NCBI RefSeq assembly: GCF_011397635.1
Contig: NC_064770.1
Span: 32,388,598-32,452,597, forward strand
Length of the DNA: 64,000 nucleotides
Direction of reading: 5' to 3'
Source: Epinephelus fuscoguttatus
Lineage: Eukaryota > Chordata > Actinopteri > Perciformes > Serranidae
Both the position numbers and the translations under genes were made by a program. The number at the start of each line of letters is the position of its first letter. The stretch's first letter is position 1. Positions 1 through 27,200 of this stretch are shown in pieces. Below the pieces are notes generated by a model that ran no database searches, was not told where the DNA came from, and was given only the letters and a program-made list of their open reading frames with translations.

Positions 1-1479
1 ACCCTTTTGAGCACTGAAGCATCCATTCAAGTAACTATGGAGATACAACCTCCCATTTGATAATTAGCCCGTAATTAATGCACGTTTTTTATGTAGGGGA
101 TTTTTTACATTCGTTTTACAGGCACATTTTTATTTTTTATTAATATTGAGTCCGCACTACACGACTCTCCAAGTCGTAAGATCGCTGTACTTTTCACACT
201 ACGCAACTTGCTGTCTTGTAATCGGGAGTCTTAAGGTCGTTGTGGTTTTCTAGCTACATGACTCACCAGCACGCAACTAAGTCTTTCACCAGGAGGAATC
301 CTGGTACGTCATAACGCATGGGTCAAACCTGAATCCAAGTTCGAGGGTTCTTTTTAGAAATTAATAAAATCTGGGCAGGTTATCAGGCTAATAACTTACA
401 GAAACATTGTGTGCAATAGTCCACCTTCCACCTCTTACCCTCTCTCTGTCACTTTGGCTGTGTTCAGACCTCAGGCAAATCAGAATTGTTTTTCAAATCC
501 AATCGTGAAGACAAACTGTCCATGCTGTTATTTGCAAGTAATCAGATCGATTTGTGTATCCAGACATCACAAACCCATCTACGTGGGTTGCTGTGGTAAC
601 AACGCAGGCATCAGTTACTACATAGAAATGCTGCTCTCCAAGCAATTTATTTTGGCGCTTGTCCATGGATTGCTAATCCTCATGTTGTCCTCTTTAGCGT
701 TCTGCAAGTAGCAGCAGGAATCTGCTCAGCAGTTCCTATTTGACGTTGTTGTTGTGTGTCAGAGCAGCTGTACTGAGACACATCTGTAGAATATAGTTTG
801 GAATCGCATTTCAAACCACCTCAAATTATGGTTTGGGTTGTTTGTTTCGCTGTGCAGGTTTCCTAGAATCATTATGCGTGCAATCTGAATATGCCAAAAA
901 AGCAATTTGGACTGGCAGTCTGAACAAGGCCTTTTTCTTTCTCCTCAAACACACACACACCTTGGAAATTGCTGCAGCGCTGCTCGTTTCTGTCCTCAGC
1001 CCATGTCTTGTGCTGACAAAGTCCCCAACAGGTCCAGATATTAAGCACGCTAAACATCAAGGGAGCGTCTGCGATGCATGAGTGGCCGTTTGAACAGTTC
1101 ACACACAGCTCTTGCACACTGAACAAACACCGATTTGTCTCTGAACTGAGGCTTTACCTGGGGAGCTTCAAAAACTTTCAGTGAGCGGAAAATCTTGGCT
1201 GAAGTTGTGTAGTGTGAACTAGACATGAGTAAGGTTTATAACCCACTTCACAATACTGTCGTTCTGGTGGGTTTTCAGTCTAATCAGTGTGTGCCGGGCC
1301 GTGCAAAACCATATTAACTGGGAGGTTGAGAGCGTTTGGTGGTTCTGCAGTGGAGGGGTCCCCCTCCCCTTCCCCCTCCTGCCTGTGGTTTGGGAAGGCT
1401 GCCTGTGTTCCCCCTGGCCGGCTGACAGAACTCCCCTTGGTCAAACTGTACCTTGTCTTCTTATTCCACCTGCCAATAG
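1..1479. other. ilf3 upstream intron, no exon seen
   Basis: I found no exon in this stretch. The preceding ilf3 exon, which encodes the part of the DZF domain just before the first exon found here, should lie to the left of the window. The open frames present do not resemble known proteins and have no paired splice signals. The polypyrimidine tract and AG acceptor of the first visible exon end at 1479. Confidence 0.6.
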
Positions 1480-15547
<14,068 letters not shown>

Positions 15548-16130
15548 ACTCTATCTCTGCGTCTGTGAATCGTCGGCACCAAGCACCCTGCGTCAGTGTC
15601 TCGAGCCTTCTCCAAAGAAAGTGATTGACGGCTTGCCTGTGCTCTCTGCCTTTTCCATGTTTGCTTCTTATGTGCTTTTGGGTTTATATGTAGCACATGT
15701 GGGCACAAACTGAGATGTCTGGACTTTGTAAGAGTCAGAGCTGAGTTGCGGCTGAATTTAGTGGTCTGTGTCAGTGGTCTGGTCAGTGCTTAGTCTTGTG
15801 TTTTTAGGTTATTTTAATTTTTATTTTTTATCTATGCTACCAGTCCTCATCCTCATCACTAAATATGAAGGCTGATTCTACAGATTACTCACTCACTAGC
15901 TCTGACTTGGTTTCCTTTCTTATAAAGAGTTGTGTGGCGACAGCCTTGGGTTTTTTTTTTTCTCTCATGTGAAACTAGTAAAATCTTGTAGTTTTAAACT
16001 GCAAAGGTTGTTGTATGTTCTTTTGTTTGTTTTTTGTAATAACTGAATAGACCTGAATAGCTTGTTCTTTTCAGCATTGCTTGTAATTTCAGCTTATTTT
16101 GTAATTTACATAATGTGATGTAGTTATTTT

Positions 16131-16262
16131 AATAAATGGTTTTGGAGATTACTGGAAAATATACTTTCATGTTAAATCCACATTTCTGCTCAATGTAGCT
16201 TTTTTTCATTGGGTGGGATTTGTTCCTGTTAATGTGTAACAAAGTGTGTTTGTATTAATAAA
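16131..16262 (+). terminator. ilf3: ilf3 polyadenylation signals (two AATAAA)
   Basis: AATAAA occurs at 16131-16136 and again at 16257-16262. They lie 0.58 and 0.71 kb after the NF110-type stop codon, at the end of a T-rich non-coding stretch. Either or both could end the long ilf3 transcript. Confidence 0.75.
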
Positions 16263-16422
16263 TGATTTTTATTTTGAACAGACGTCTTTATTAGAAATTT
16301 GACTTTAAGTATCAGGTATTTGTACTATCGACACTGTTTATATAAAGTGAGAAATACGTGATTAAGGGTTCACCAGTGAGAGATTTTTCACAACCTGGCA
16401 ACCCCAAACTTGTTCTTATTAA

Positions 16423-17223
16423 AGGGTAACTTTTGTGTTTTCCAACCTGGGCCCTATTTTCCCATGTCTTTGTGTCCAGGTGACTTATTGGAACACTTCC
16501 TGAAACGTCTGCTAAAAGTATGCGTTTTGCCACTGACAGGCTCAGATTGTTATTATGAGTCTCTGATAACATAATAGAAAGGATTCTTTCACAGGTCGAC
16601 TTGTTGGTTAAAGAGTAAGATCTTTTTTGTTTATTCAGAAACAGCCCCGATATCGCTGTTGCCAAACCCACCAGACTCCATTTGAATAAACAGTAATTTT
16701 AGCATTGTAAAACACACTTCATTCAGAGTCGACGGAAGCAAAATTAAACTCACTTGTCTCTCCACTGTTGCATCAATTGCCAACTCTGGATTGGTTCAAA
16801 TTAACTCTTAATTCACCCACTTATGCATAAAAATATGCTGGTTCTATACACGCTAAAATTATTAATTTAAATGGAGTCTGGTGAGATTGGCGATGGAGAT
16901 TTTGCGTCTGTTTCTGGTTAAACAAATAGGATCTTACTCTTAAACCAAAAGGTTTGTCGGTGAAGGGATTCTTTCCATTCGTTGTCAGACATTTACCTTC
17001 AACAATCTGAGCCTGTCAGTGGCAAAAGCAACACTTGTAGTGGACATCAATTGGTGGTGCTCATTTGCCCCAAATATTGACATTGCAGTAATTTTTGATG
17101 CTGTTGGCTGCAGTGCTCTCACTCAGTACTTGACCTTTTTCAAAATGTATTATTCTCATGAGTCACTTAGACACAAAAAGACGGGAAAATAGGGGCCAGG
17201 TTGGAGAATACTGAGGTTACCCT
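16423..17223. mobile_element. Foldback MITE with long inverted arms and TTAA target sites
   Basis: TTAA at 16419-16422 and 17224-17227 flanks an 801-bp element that starts AGGGTAAC and ends GTTACCCT. The arms (about 16423-16700 and 16845-17223) are imperfect inverted copies over nearly their whole length. For example, CCCTATTTTCCC on the left faces GGGAAAATAGGGG on the right, and GGAGTCTGGTG faces its complement around a short centre. No coding capacity; the 119-residue open frame here is incidental. Transcripts could form a long hairpin. Confidence 0.75.
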
Positions 17224-17227
17224 TTAA

Positions 17228-18169
17228 TAACTGATCTATAAAGCTCGGGCAAAGGATTTTTAACCATGAATAAAGACATAGGCTGCAACTTGCATAGATA
17301 AGTGATAATGGGTACCTTAATGGGGTAACTTAAAATACAGATTGTAACTATGGTAAAACTGACAAAAAATATATATATTCTTTACCCCTAAGAAAGATGA
17401 ATTACAAAAATGTTTTTTCTGGATTTCAGGGGCTTTGAATAACTGTGATGTAGTACAGTGAAGTTTAATTACATTTCATATAAATACTTGGCACAAAATA
17501 TAATTTTCACAGCATCTGGATTTATGCAGGTATGGAAGAATTAAGTCAGTGTACTGTTTGACCTTCATTAACCCCATTTGCATTTCTGATTAAACCATTT
17601 TGTTATTTTGTTATTAGAAATATACACACATGTTTTGTACATACAGCTAAAAACTCAAATTACTAAATTATTATATTCCAAAATAAATACAACAAACAAA
17701 ATACAACAAATACGCATTTTCAAAATAAAATGAAAATGAAACTAAACTCTAAAAAATGACTCATGAGATTAGTGGATAAAGCTTAAATAAAGAAGTTTTT
17801 CAGCATTTAAAAAAAGTAACGTTTGTTTCATTAACTTGTTTTAGTCAAGTGACAACTTATTGTAAAAAGTTGGTAAAAATGAAAAACATTTTTGAGTAGG
17901 ATCAAATTAAAAAAAAAATAAGTTAGAATATCTTAAATAAAACCATTCGACCACTAAATATTAGCACAACTGTCGGATACTTTTTAAGTTGTTTAACTTA
18001 ATTAAACTTTTTGAGGTCAAGCAAATCATGTTGGTTGTACTATAATAATTCAGTTGGAGCTACTTAAAAAGATGCATGCAAATTGTTTACTTAGTTTTTT
18101 CTAAGTTCAACCTTTGAATTATTTTTAGTGCACAAAACAAGTTTACTATAGTATTTACGGTACTCCACG
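17228..18169. other. ilf3-farsa intergenic spacer, AT-rich
   Basis: AT-rich spacer with several homopolymer runs. No gene, RNA gene or bounded repeat was recognised. Confidence 0.5.
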
Positions 18170-18263
18170 GTCTCATCTTTGATGCCCCGCTACTCTAATA
18201 CATTCGGCCTTCGGGGACCGCAACGTCACATCCGGCCTCTTTCGGGCTTCGCAGGGCACCAGC
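18170..18263 (+). promoter_or_regulatory. farsa: farsa promoter / 5' leader
   Basis: The sequence switches from AT-rich to CpG-rich at about 18180 and stays so through the first exon to about 18470, as in a housekeeping CpG-island promoter. It carries a TGACG-type half site (AACGTCACAT) and an ETS-like CATCCGG. No TATA box was seen. The transcription start was not determined. Confidence 0.5.
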
Positions 18264-21200
18264 ATGGCGGATACCGGTGTGGTGGAGACGCTTCTGCGGC
18301 GGATTGAGAAGGTGGACGACGGCGTCGACAGCCTGGAGGTGGCGAACAGCCTCGGGTTGGACCACCAGGTCATCGTCGGAGCCGTGAAGAGTCTGCAGGC
18401 TCTCGGAGACGTGAGTTTCCCGGGCTGAGGGGCGGCGGAAGTCCGACTGTCACCGTCAACAGTGTTCATTGAGCGTGACTGATGCAATAACGACAGTTTT
18501 AAAGAGACGAGAGATGTCAGTCAAACCTGTTGGGACAGACGGGACAGGTTTAGTAGACTGAGTAACAAAGTACAGCACGATTAATTTACCCAGTTAGAGT
18601 GAATATTAACTGTTAAATGAGCTGACAGTAGTGATGGAGTGAAGCGAAGTGCATTTACTCTGTGCTGTATTTAAGGACAAGTTTGAGGTGGTTGTACTTT
18701 CTGCTTATGCCACTTTCTGCATCTACTCCGTAACATTTCTGACAGATATATTTACTTGATACTCAACAGCATTTATCTGACAGCTTTAGTTATTAGTTAC
18801 GGCTCAAATTAAATGAACAGTGTGTAAGATTGAGGGGGATTTAGTGGCAGCAAGAGGTGAGGATTGCCGATGAAACTTCTCCTGGTTAGAACTCCAGCTG
18901 TGTTCAGGAGGTTTTTACTAGGAGCCGAATTATCCGCAGAGGTCTCCTCCTCTCCATAACAAACAGGACAGGTGATAAAAACTAGTAAAAACACTGAATA
19001 AAGCAGATTAACGTTATAAATCAGTGTTTCTTCAATGATCTTTGGCTCATCACAGATCGCCTGTTTGCCCAGCACCTGCAAATGTGCGCTCACTTTTTCT
19101 CACCCTTTTTTTGGTAACTTAAGATCCAGGTGTTCAGGAGGTTTTTACTGGGAGCCAAATAATCCACAGAGGTCTCTTCCTCTCCAAAATAAATAGACCT
19201 GTTGATTTAAACCAGTAAAACATTGAGTAAAGCAGTTTCATGTTACAAATCTGTGTTTCTCAAATGCTGTTTGGCACATTGGGAGACGGGGTGCCAGCCG
19301 GGCACCTGCTAATATGTGCTCACCTTTTTTCTCTAATAACTCAAGATCCAAACGTTCAGGAGGTTTTAACTGGGAGCCGAATTATCTGTAGAGGTCTCTT
19401 AATCCCTAAAACAAACAGACCCAGTGATTTAAACCAGTAAAAACACGCAATAAAGCTGTTTCATGTTACAAATCAGTGTTTCTTCAATGCTGTTTGGCAT
19501 GTCAGAGGGGGGCCGTTAGACTAGCACCTATGGGAATTGGTCATTTAAGTAACATTTTAAATGTGGTACATTTCCATTTACATGTTTTCTCTCCTCTGTC
19601 CGTCCAGTTGATCTCAGCCGAGCTGCGCTCCTCTAAGCACTGGGAGCTGACGGATGAGGGCGGAGAGATAGCCGAGCAGGGCAGCCATGAAGCCCGGGTC
19701 TTCAGCTCCATCCCACTGGAGGGTCTGGCACAGAGTGACCTCATGGTAAGTGATACAGGAGGTTGTGACGCATCACCTGCTGGGCTGACACTGGTGGAAA
19801 CATTCAGCCTGGTTTGATCAGGTGTGAACACAAAAAGGAAGAGCAGCTGCTCGAACTCCCAAGTATTTATTTAAACAGGCCTCATGTGAAGTGCATATGT
19901 TTGGATTTTTTTGTGTTTCACTGAGCGTTCATCTCGGTCTGTAGGACATTAAACAGACTTCTTTCCACTATTTTTACAGGCAAAACAATAAATGAAATGC
20001 AAGAATTGTCAAATTAATCAATAATTAAAATTGATGTCCAGATTTGCCGGATAAATCTGTGGTCTGTTGCCTTTTAGTGGCGGAGGATGTAACACAAGCT
20101 GTCCACATTTATATGTTTGCTGCTTTCTGCTACATTAAAACAAGTGCTCGTTCTTCTCTCCAAATTGGAAGAATATTAATTTGAAAGATATAACGCAGCA
20201 TAACTCATAGTTAAAGTAATTAATTTTATGCTAATTATCCTTTATTCATTGTCACTTTCTCCCTCCCGAGTTTGTTAGAAAATACAAGTCTAGCACGGAG
20301 TTATGATACTGGATAAGAAATAATGAAGTCAGAGTGGAAACATTTGTTTACAGCCACAAGTTTTATCTTTTAACCTTCTCCACTGTGCGAGCACAGCAGT
20401 GTCCTTGGCCCATTGCTGTCTGTCAGAGGCTGTAGCAGACTGAGTTTTAAAGCTGGAGTTAAGATACTGATTAATTTGGGTCCAAAGTTGGGCTAAATTT
20501 AGGCAAAGGTAAAACTAGCATTGCCACATTCACAGGGGTCCCTCAACCTCTCACTTCAAGATATCTGAATGACAGTGGGTTCTGTGGGTAACCACGAGTC
20601 TCAGCTTAACAGACGCGCCCAATTTTTTCTCATGCTGTATAAACGTGTTATTTTGGCCTATTGTACTTATATATTTCTGCATATTGGGTCCTTAAACAGT
20701 CTTGAAATTGCACAAATTGGGTCTGACTGGAAAGCTGAGACTCTTTTGGATTCATTGAGGTCAGTTTTAATCATGTGTGATGATGTTAGTCCCTATAGCA
20801 TTCATGTCATCCTAGGGAGACCTTGTATTTTTTTAAACTTGACCTCATTGTATAAAATGACCTATTGTGACCTGAAGGATAATTGCAGCCTCATGAAACT
20901 TTACAACCACAAACAAGACACATTTACTGCTGTCATCGTGATCTAAAACCAGATACACTCTTAACTTTATTCTGAATCAGCACCTAACCAAAACACAATG
21001 TTTATGACATAGTTGTGATTGGAAAAACCTAACGCACATTGCTGAGCTGCATCTTAAATTAATCTTAAATTATTCTTCACCACTTTTGTGTGGCATATAC
21101 TGTTAACCTGCTGTGTCCCCCTAAAGATCCACTGTCCCTCCTAAAAAAGACAAAAATGGGTTCATGGTGAGGAGGAGGGGAGCGGAAGAGGTTAATATCC

Positions 21201-24200
21201 AGTTTTTAAAATATTAGTGGTTAATAAAAATCTATCTCTCTCCTTACAAGGTGCCTTTAATGTCCTTTCACGTGTGATTCTAAATGTTTAATGTGTTTAT
21301 CTCCGTGCAGAAACTGTCCTTCGGGAAGATCGGCTTCAGCAAGGCCATGTCCAACAAGTGGATCAGATTGGACAAAGCATACGAGGGCGGCCCGAGGATA
21401 TTCAGGACTGTAAGTATTCAGTCAACTGTTATCTTTACTGGTCTTTATCAGTCTGAATGAGGTGTGTGTGACAGTGTGGTTGTGTCGGTCCCCAGGTGGA
21501 GAGCATAGAGGACCAGGTCAGAGAGAAGCTGCTGCTGGTGCAGAAAGGAAACACCTCTGAGCTGGAGGAGAAAGAGAAGAATGAGCTGAAGAAGAGGAAG
21601 CTGCTGTCTGAAGTGTGAGTGGTTGTCATGTACCGTTGTCTACCAGTAGGTGGCAGCAGAAGGTTTGGTGTGGTTTCCTTCAGTCAGCATGAGGTTGGGG
21701 TCAAATCTGAAACTGAACCGGAGGAGTGATTGTAATTGTTCCGATACGTCCTGCTCCTGTTGCCAGCGTTCGTTATCAGACTCCTCATGAGACCAGAGTT
21801 TGGCAGAAATATGGGATCAGTTCTTGGCGTCTGTGAGAGCTGATGGTGGCCAACATTTCATCAGACGGTGGCAGACGGCGTTTTGTTAATGGGATTAAGA
21901 CTGGAATATTTCCATTTTCATATAATCAACTCAAACACATAAATTGTCCTAGTAGACATTGTTCCTATGCAAGATGTAATTTGATTTTAGTTACGTCCAG
22001 GTCTGATAAGCCTGGGGAAAAAGGAGCATGGAGAACGCACAAGGATGAATGCACTTTGGGTTTTGGTGTTAACCTACTAAAATATACTCTGGATTGATAC
22101 CAGGCTGCATTTCCTTCCAAAATCCTCTTACTCAGAAATCTCTCATAAACTGGCAGCCAGAGTGCAGATGTACCGAGCTGATATAACCGAGCATATTTCT
22201 CCTGGGGGAAGATTTGATCAGGAAATAGTGACCACTGAGAATGAAAAACAAGAAACCAAATATGCCACAGAAATACACACACACACGGCCTTTATTCACA
22301 TTCATGTGAGGTGAAAAACTGTCAGGAGCAGATTTATTACGTGAAGGACTGTGTCATGCATTAAATTCAGCACCACAAATCTAATTTGATTCTGCAGCAA
22401 AAAAGGAAAAGTGGCTCTGCTCTCTTGTTTTTTGTTTTTGGTTTAAAATGAAAAACAAGAACTGGTTTGTTTTGCTTTTAAATTACAAATGAATTATGAA
22501 TTATCCAGTGATGCCCGGACCATCACCTCTAACATGAAGCCACCGTCAATGTCGAGTGATTTTTCCTTCTGTGTTCAGGACGGTGAAGTCGTACTGGATC
22601 ACTAAGGGCAGCTCCTTCAGCACCACCATCACCAAACAGGAGACGGAGCTCACTCCTGAGATGATCGCCAAGTGAGTACAGCTGCTTCTTAATTAGTCTC
22701 ATTTGTGTCCCGTCTGCCCTCCGTGCATTTGTGTGTGACGGTGTGCGGGGCCTCAGACAGAGGACACAGAGAAAACTCCGCCCATTAAAAGGGGACACGT
22801 CCAAAGATGTGGACTTTGTCCTAAAGGCAGGGCGGGACAAAATAACCGTGATTAATGAAAACATGACTTAGCGAAAGCAAATGTGTGATTTAGACTGACA
22901 TGTTGGCAACATAAGGATGAGATGTGCTCTGTCATTGAAATTCAAGGTTCTTAATGGTCACGTTAAAGATGATCTTTCACTGTTTTGTGATGCTTTTCTA
23001 ATGAGAGGTTAAACCAGCTATGCAAATGTGGGGACGCTTTTGAATTCTGATATTTTTTTAATCAACCTGATATGACATTTTAAATTGTCATCCAGAAATA
23101 TCAAAATGTATGTAGGTGCTCTGTAGCAGCCACTGTCTCTGTGAGAATTTAAAAAACAAGGATAAATACCTCATGCTCATAATACAGCTGAGCATGAGGT
23201 ATTAAAATTGAAAAGGTTCCCATGAACTCATATCACAGAGCGGATTTAGCTAAAAGCAGCAGATGTTCCTTCTTCCCAAATACCTCAAACGTTTGCTGCT
23301 TTAACTTCTTGTGTCTATCCTAGATCTGATGCTCTCAGTCATCTCTGCCATCTCCGCTGCAGATTAAAATTGCTCAAATGATTTGGGGAAAAATAAAATG
23401 TATTGTGGAAATCCTGCTGACTGTAATGAAGCAGGGGTGCTGTAGTTTATAGAAACAGCCGACTCCTCCTCCTCCTGTAACAACTCTTCTTTTTACCTGC
23501 TTGTGTTTCAGTGGCAGCTGGAAAGAGAAGAAGTTCAAGCCCTATAACTTTGAGGCGATGGGCGTGGCGCCGGACTGTGGCCACCTTCACCCGCTGCTGA
23601 AGGTGCGGACACAGTTCAGGCAGATCTTCCTGGAGATGGGGTGAGTGGATGTAAATGTCAGAGTAAAAAAAAAAAATACACGCTTGTGTTGATTTTGCTC
23701 GCTACTTTTTTTATTTCGTCTCAGTCCTGAGTCACATGTCCCTGTTAGTTTTAATCAGCCTCCTCCTGCTTTTCAATTAGGTGCACCCAAAATTTTTCAC
23801 CACACCTTTTGGCACTGCAGTAATATTAACACACACACATTAAAAAGAAGAGCCCACACAAACTGAACTGTCTGCCTCCTGTAGCTTCACAGAGATGCCG
23901 ACCAACAACTTCATCGAGAGCTCCTTCTGGAACTTTGACTCCCTGTTCCAGCCACAGCAGCACCCAGCCAGAGACGCACATGACACCTTCTTCCTGTCTG
24001 GTGAGGACATTCCTCTCGTACATTCCTCTCTCTGCATCTCGTCATATCCAAGTCACTTATGATCTTTACTCCAAATGTTTGTTATTCTCAGACCCAGCTC
24101 TCGCCCATGAGTTCCCTCAGGACTATCTGGAGAGAGTGAAGAAGGTCCACTCAGAGGGAGGCTACGGCTCCCAAGGGTGAGACAGAATCACACTTTAAAT

Positions 24201-27200
24201 TAATCTGCTCTGAATGAAGCCTGTGACGATGTGATCTAACATCCTGCCGTCGCCCAGGTACAAATATGACTGGAAGATAGAGGAGGCTCGGAAGAACATC
24301 CTCCGCACTCACACTACAGCCGTCAGCGCACGCATGTTGTATAAACTCGCACAACAGGTGAGTCCCACATGCAGAGCACACACTTGTTTAAAAGGTCTGG
24401 AGGAGGCATACAACCACGAGGCAATAATTCTAGTTTTGTAAAATTAATTTAGAATTTAATTCTCAGCAGCATTAAAAAACTTTCTTGAATCTCAGTTGCC
24501 TTTAGCTGTATGAACCCTGTTTTACCTCTTTTAGGAAACCAGCACTTGTTTCCTGAATGCATCTTAAGGCTTACCCTGTAAACACACAGCTGTCTTTTTG
24601 GACTCACCTTTGGATGAACTACAGCGCGGGCTGCGAGCCAGGACACTTGGCTGACCTCACTAATGCTCTTGTGACTGAAAGGGAGTAAATCCCTGCAGCC
24701 AGTTTCCAAACTCTTGTTAAAGTCCTTCCTAGAAGAGCGGAGGCGTCACAGCAGCAGATACTTTTGGACTGAGACGTTGACCAGTAACGTGGGTCTAATG
24801 TTCAGGCGTCTACGTACTTTTGACCATATACGGTATGTGCTAGTGATAGGCGGTTCAACCCATAGCCCGCCTGCAGGTCAGGCGGTTCTGGTAAGCTTGT
24901 TAGAAAATATCACAGGTTTCGGGTAGGCGGGTCTTAAAGTGATAAAGCAGCATTCTGAGTAAGTTATTAATAACTTTCAGAGACACTGTCCAACAATCCA
25001 AATGCCACCTTCTCTTCCCCTCTTTCCGTCTCTCTGTCTCTCTGACACAACATGCAGTGTTATCATCAGCTCTGCTGTGCTCAGGCTCTGTTATTCGGCT
25101 TTTGACCAGAAAAAACTGTTGATATTATGACTGGAGAGATATTGAAATCTCTCCAGTCATAATGTCTTGTAAAAATGTTTCCCTCTGCAAATATGTAGGC
25201 CTGACATCATGTCCTGACAGCAAGCGCCTCTCTGTCCACACTGAATCAGTCCTGTAACATCATGGAAACAAACTACTGTAAATGGACCTGCAGTTGTGTA
25301 GCACTTTTTTAGTCTTTCAACCACTCAAAGCACGTTTACACTACGAGTCACATTCACACAGTGGTGGCCGAGGCTACCATACAAGGTGCCACCTGCTACT
25401 CAGTAACAATTCACACGCACAAACACACCGAAGGAAGAGCCATCAGGAGCAGTAGTTGGGGTTCAGTATCTTGCCCAGAGGAGCTTGGGATCACATCGCA
25501 CTCTACTTCGGAGCCACAGCCACCCCAAAAGAAACTCGGACTCAGAATCAGGTCGTCTGCAAGTGATTCAGCACCAGGTTCTCCACAAACATGCTGTGCA
25601 AGATAGAAGAGTGGCGACTATCGTCCGGCCGCACCCCAGCTCTCTCGCAAATGGCTCTTGTCACTGACCGAGGCCAGTTCTCCAGGGCCAATCAAAGATC
25701 CATGGCGCTATGGTATTGTTACATCTAGGTGGGGTTCTGACTTAGAGGCGTTCAGTCATAATCCCACAGATGGTAGCTTCGCACCATTGGCTCCTCCTGA
25801 AGCTGTGGTTCCTCTCGTACTGAGCAGGATTACCATTTCACCTGCACATCATCAGTAGGGTTAAACTAACCTGTCTCACAGCGGTCACTGTACCGATCAG
25901 CTGTTCATTCAAGATCACACTTAAGCTGTAACCATTTACAAAATGGGTGTGCACTTGCTGTCTTCATACGTTTGTACTTTTTCAACAGATTACACGTCTT
26001 ATATTGTGATATTTACTGGAAATGACACACAGCAAGTAGGTACCAGAAGCTCTCAGCAGTGGGTTGCGGGTTTACAAGTTGGGTTCAAGTCATTGATTAA
26101 TGCATATGTTCATGGGTCTGGAGGGGTGGACTGGTGCGGGCCTTTAAAACCCCTGACCTGTGCATCACTACAATATACCATACATGTGTTGTTTATGAAT
26201 AAAGTTCTCCTCTTTCCATCTCATCACCCTCATGTCAATCCATCCAGGAGAAGTTCACCCCTGTCAAGTATTTCTCCATCGACCGGGTTTTCAGGAACGA
26301 GACGTTGGACGCCACCCATCTGGCCGAGTTCCACCAGATAGAGGGGGTGGTAGCCGACTACGGCCTCACACTGGGAGACCTGATGGGAGTCCTGCATCAG
26401 TTCTTCACTAAACTAGGTCAGCAGGGCTCCAAGACACTGAAGAAGTCAGCTGAGGGGTTTTATGAGGGCAGTTCAGGTGTTTCTGAGGAGTTGTTATGCT
26501 TTTAGATGTTTGTGTAAAACAAGCAAATACACACAGTCATAACACATCAGTTAGTGGTTGCATTTATTTTAAACAGGCAGCTACCCTGAGGCTGCGAGCT
26601 AGACTGTTTTACCAAAGCCATGAAATACAGGTGATGATAATATTTTCGGTTGTGTCTGCCTTCACACAAACTTCCCTTTATTGTGTCTTTTTCTAGGAAT
26701 CACCAAACTACGCTTCAAGCCTGCCTACAACCCGTACACAGAGCCCAGCATGGAAGTGTTCAGCTACCACGAAGGTACAGTACAGAACCTCAAGATGATC
26801 TAATAAATAGTTGGGTGAGATGCCCAAATGTTTTTTTTTATAAAACAGTTAAAGGCTCTCTGCTCTACAAAGGCAAAAATCAGTGACACTATATGAGATT
26901 AAACATGAGCTCAGACCTGAATCTTTTTTACATCTGTATCAGGTGAAAGATAGCTGTGAGATAGATTAGATTAGATTAGAAAGCTTGCAACTCACTTGCC
27001 ACCATGAGCAACTCACCAATACACACCAAGATACACTCACTGGCCACTTTATGAGGTACACCTTGCTAGTGCCATGTTGGACCCCTTTTGTTTCCAGAAG
27101 TGCCTTAATTCTTGGTGTCATAGATTCAACAAGGTGCTGGAAACATTCCTCAGAGATTTGGGTCCATATTGACATGATGACATCACACAGTTGCTGCAGA

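Noticed and set aside
16312-16671. 119-codon minus-strand open frame
   Set aside because: Overlaps one arm of the foldback element and the ilf3 3' flank; no similarity to a protein.
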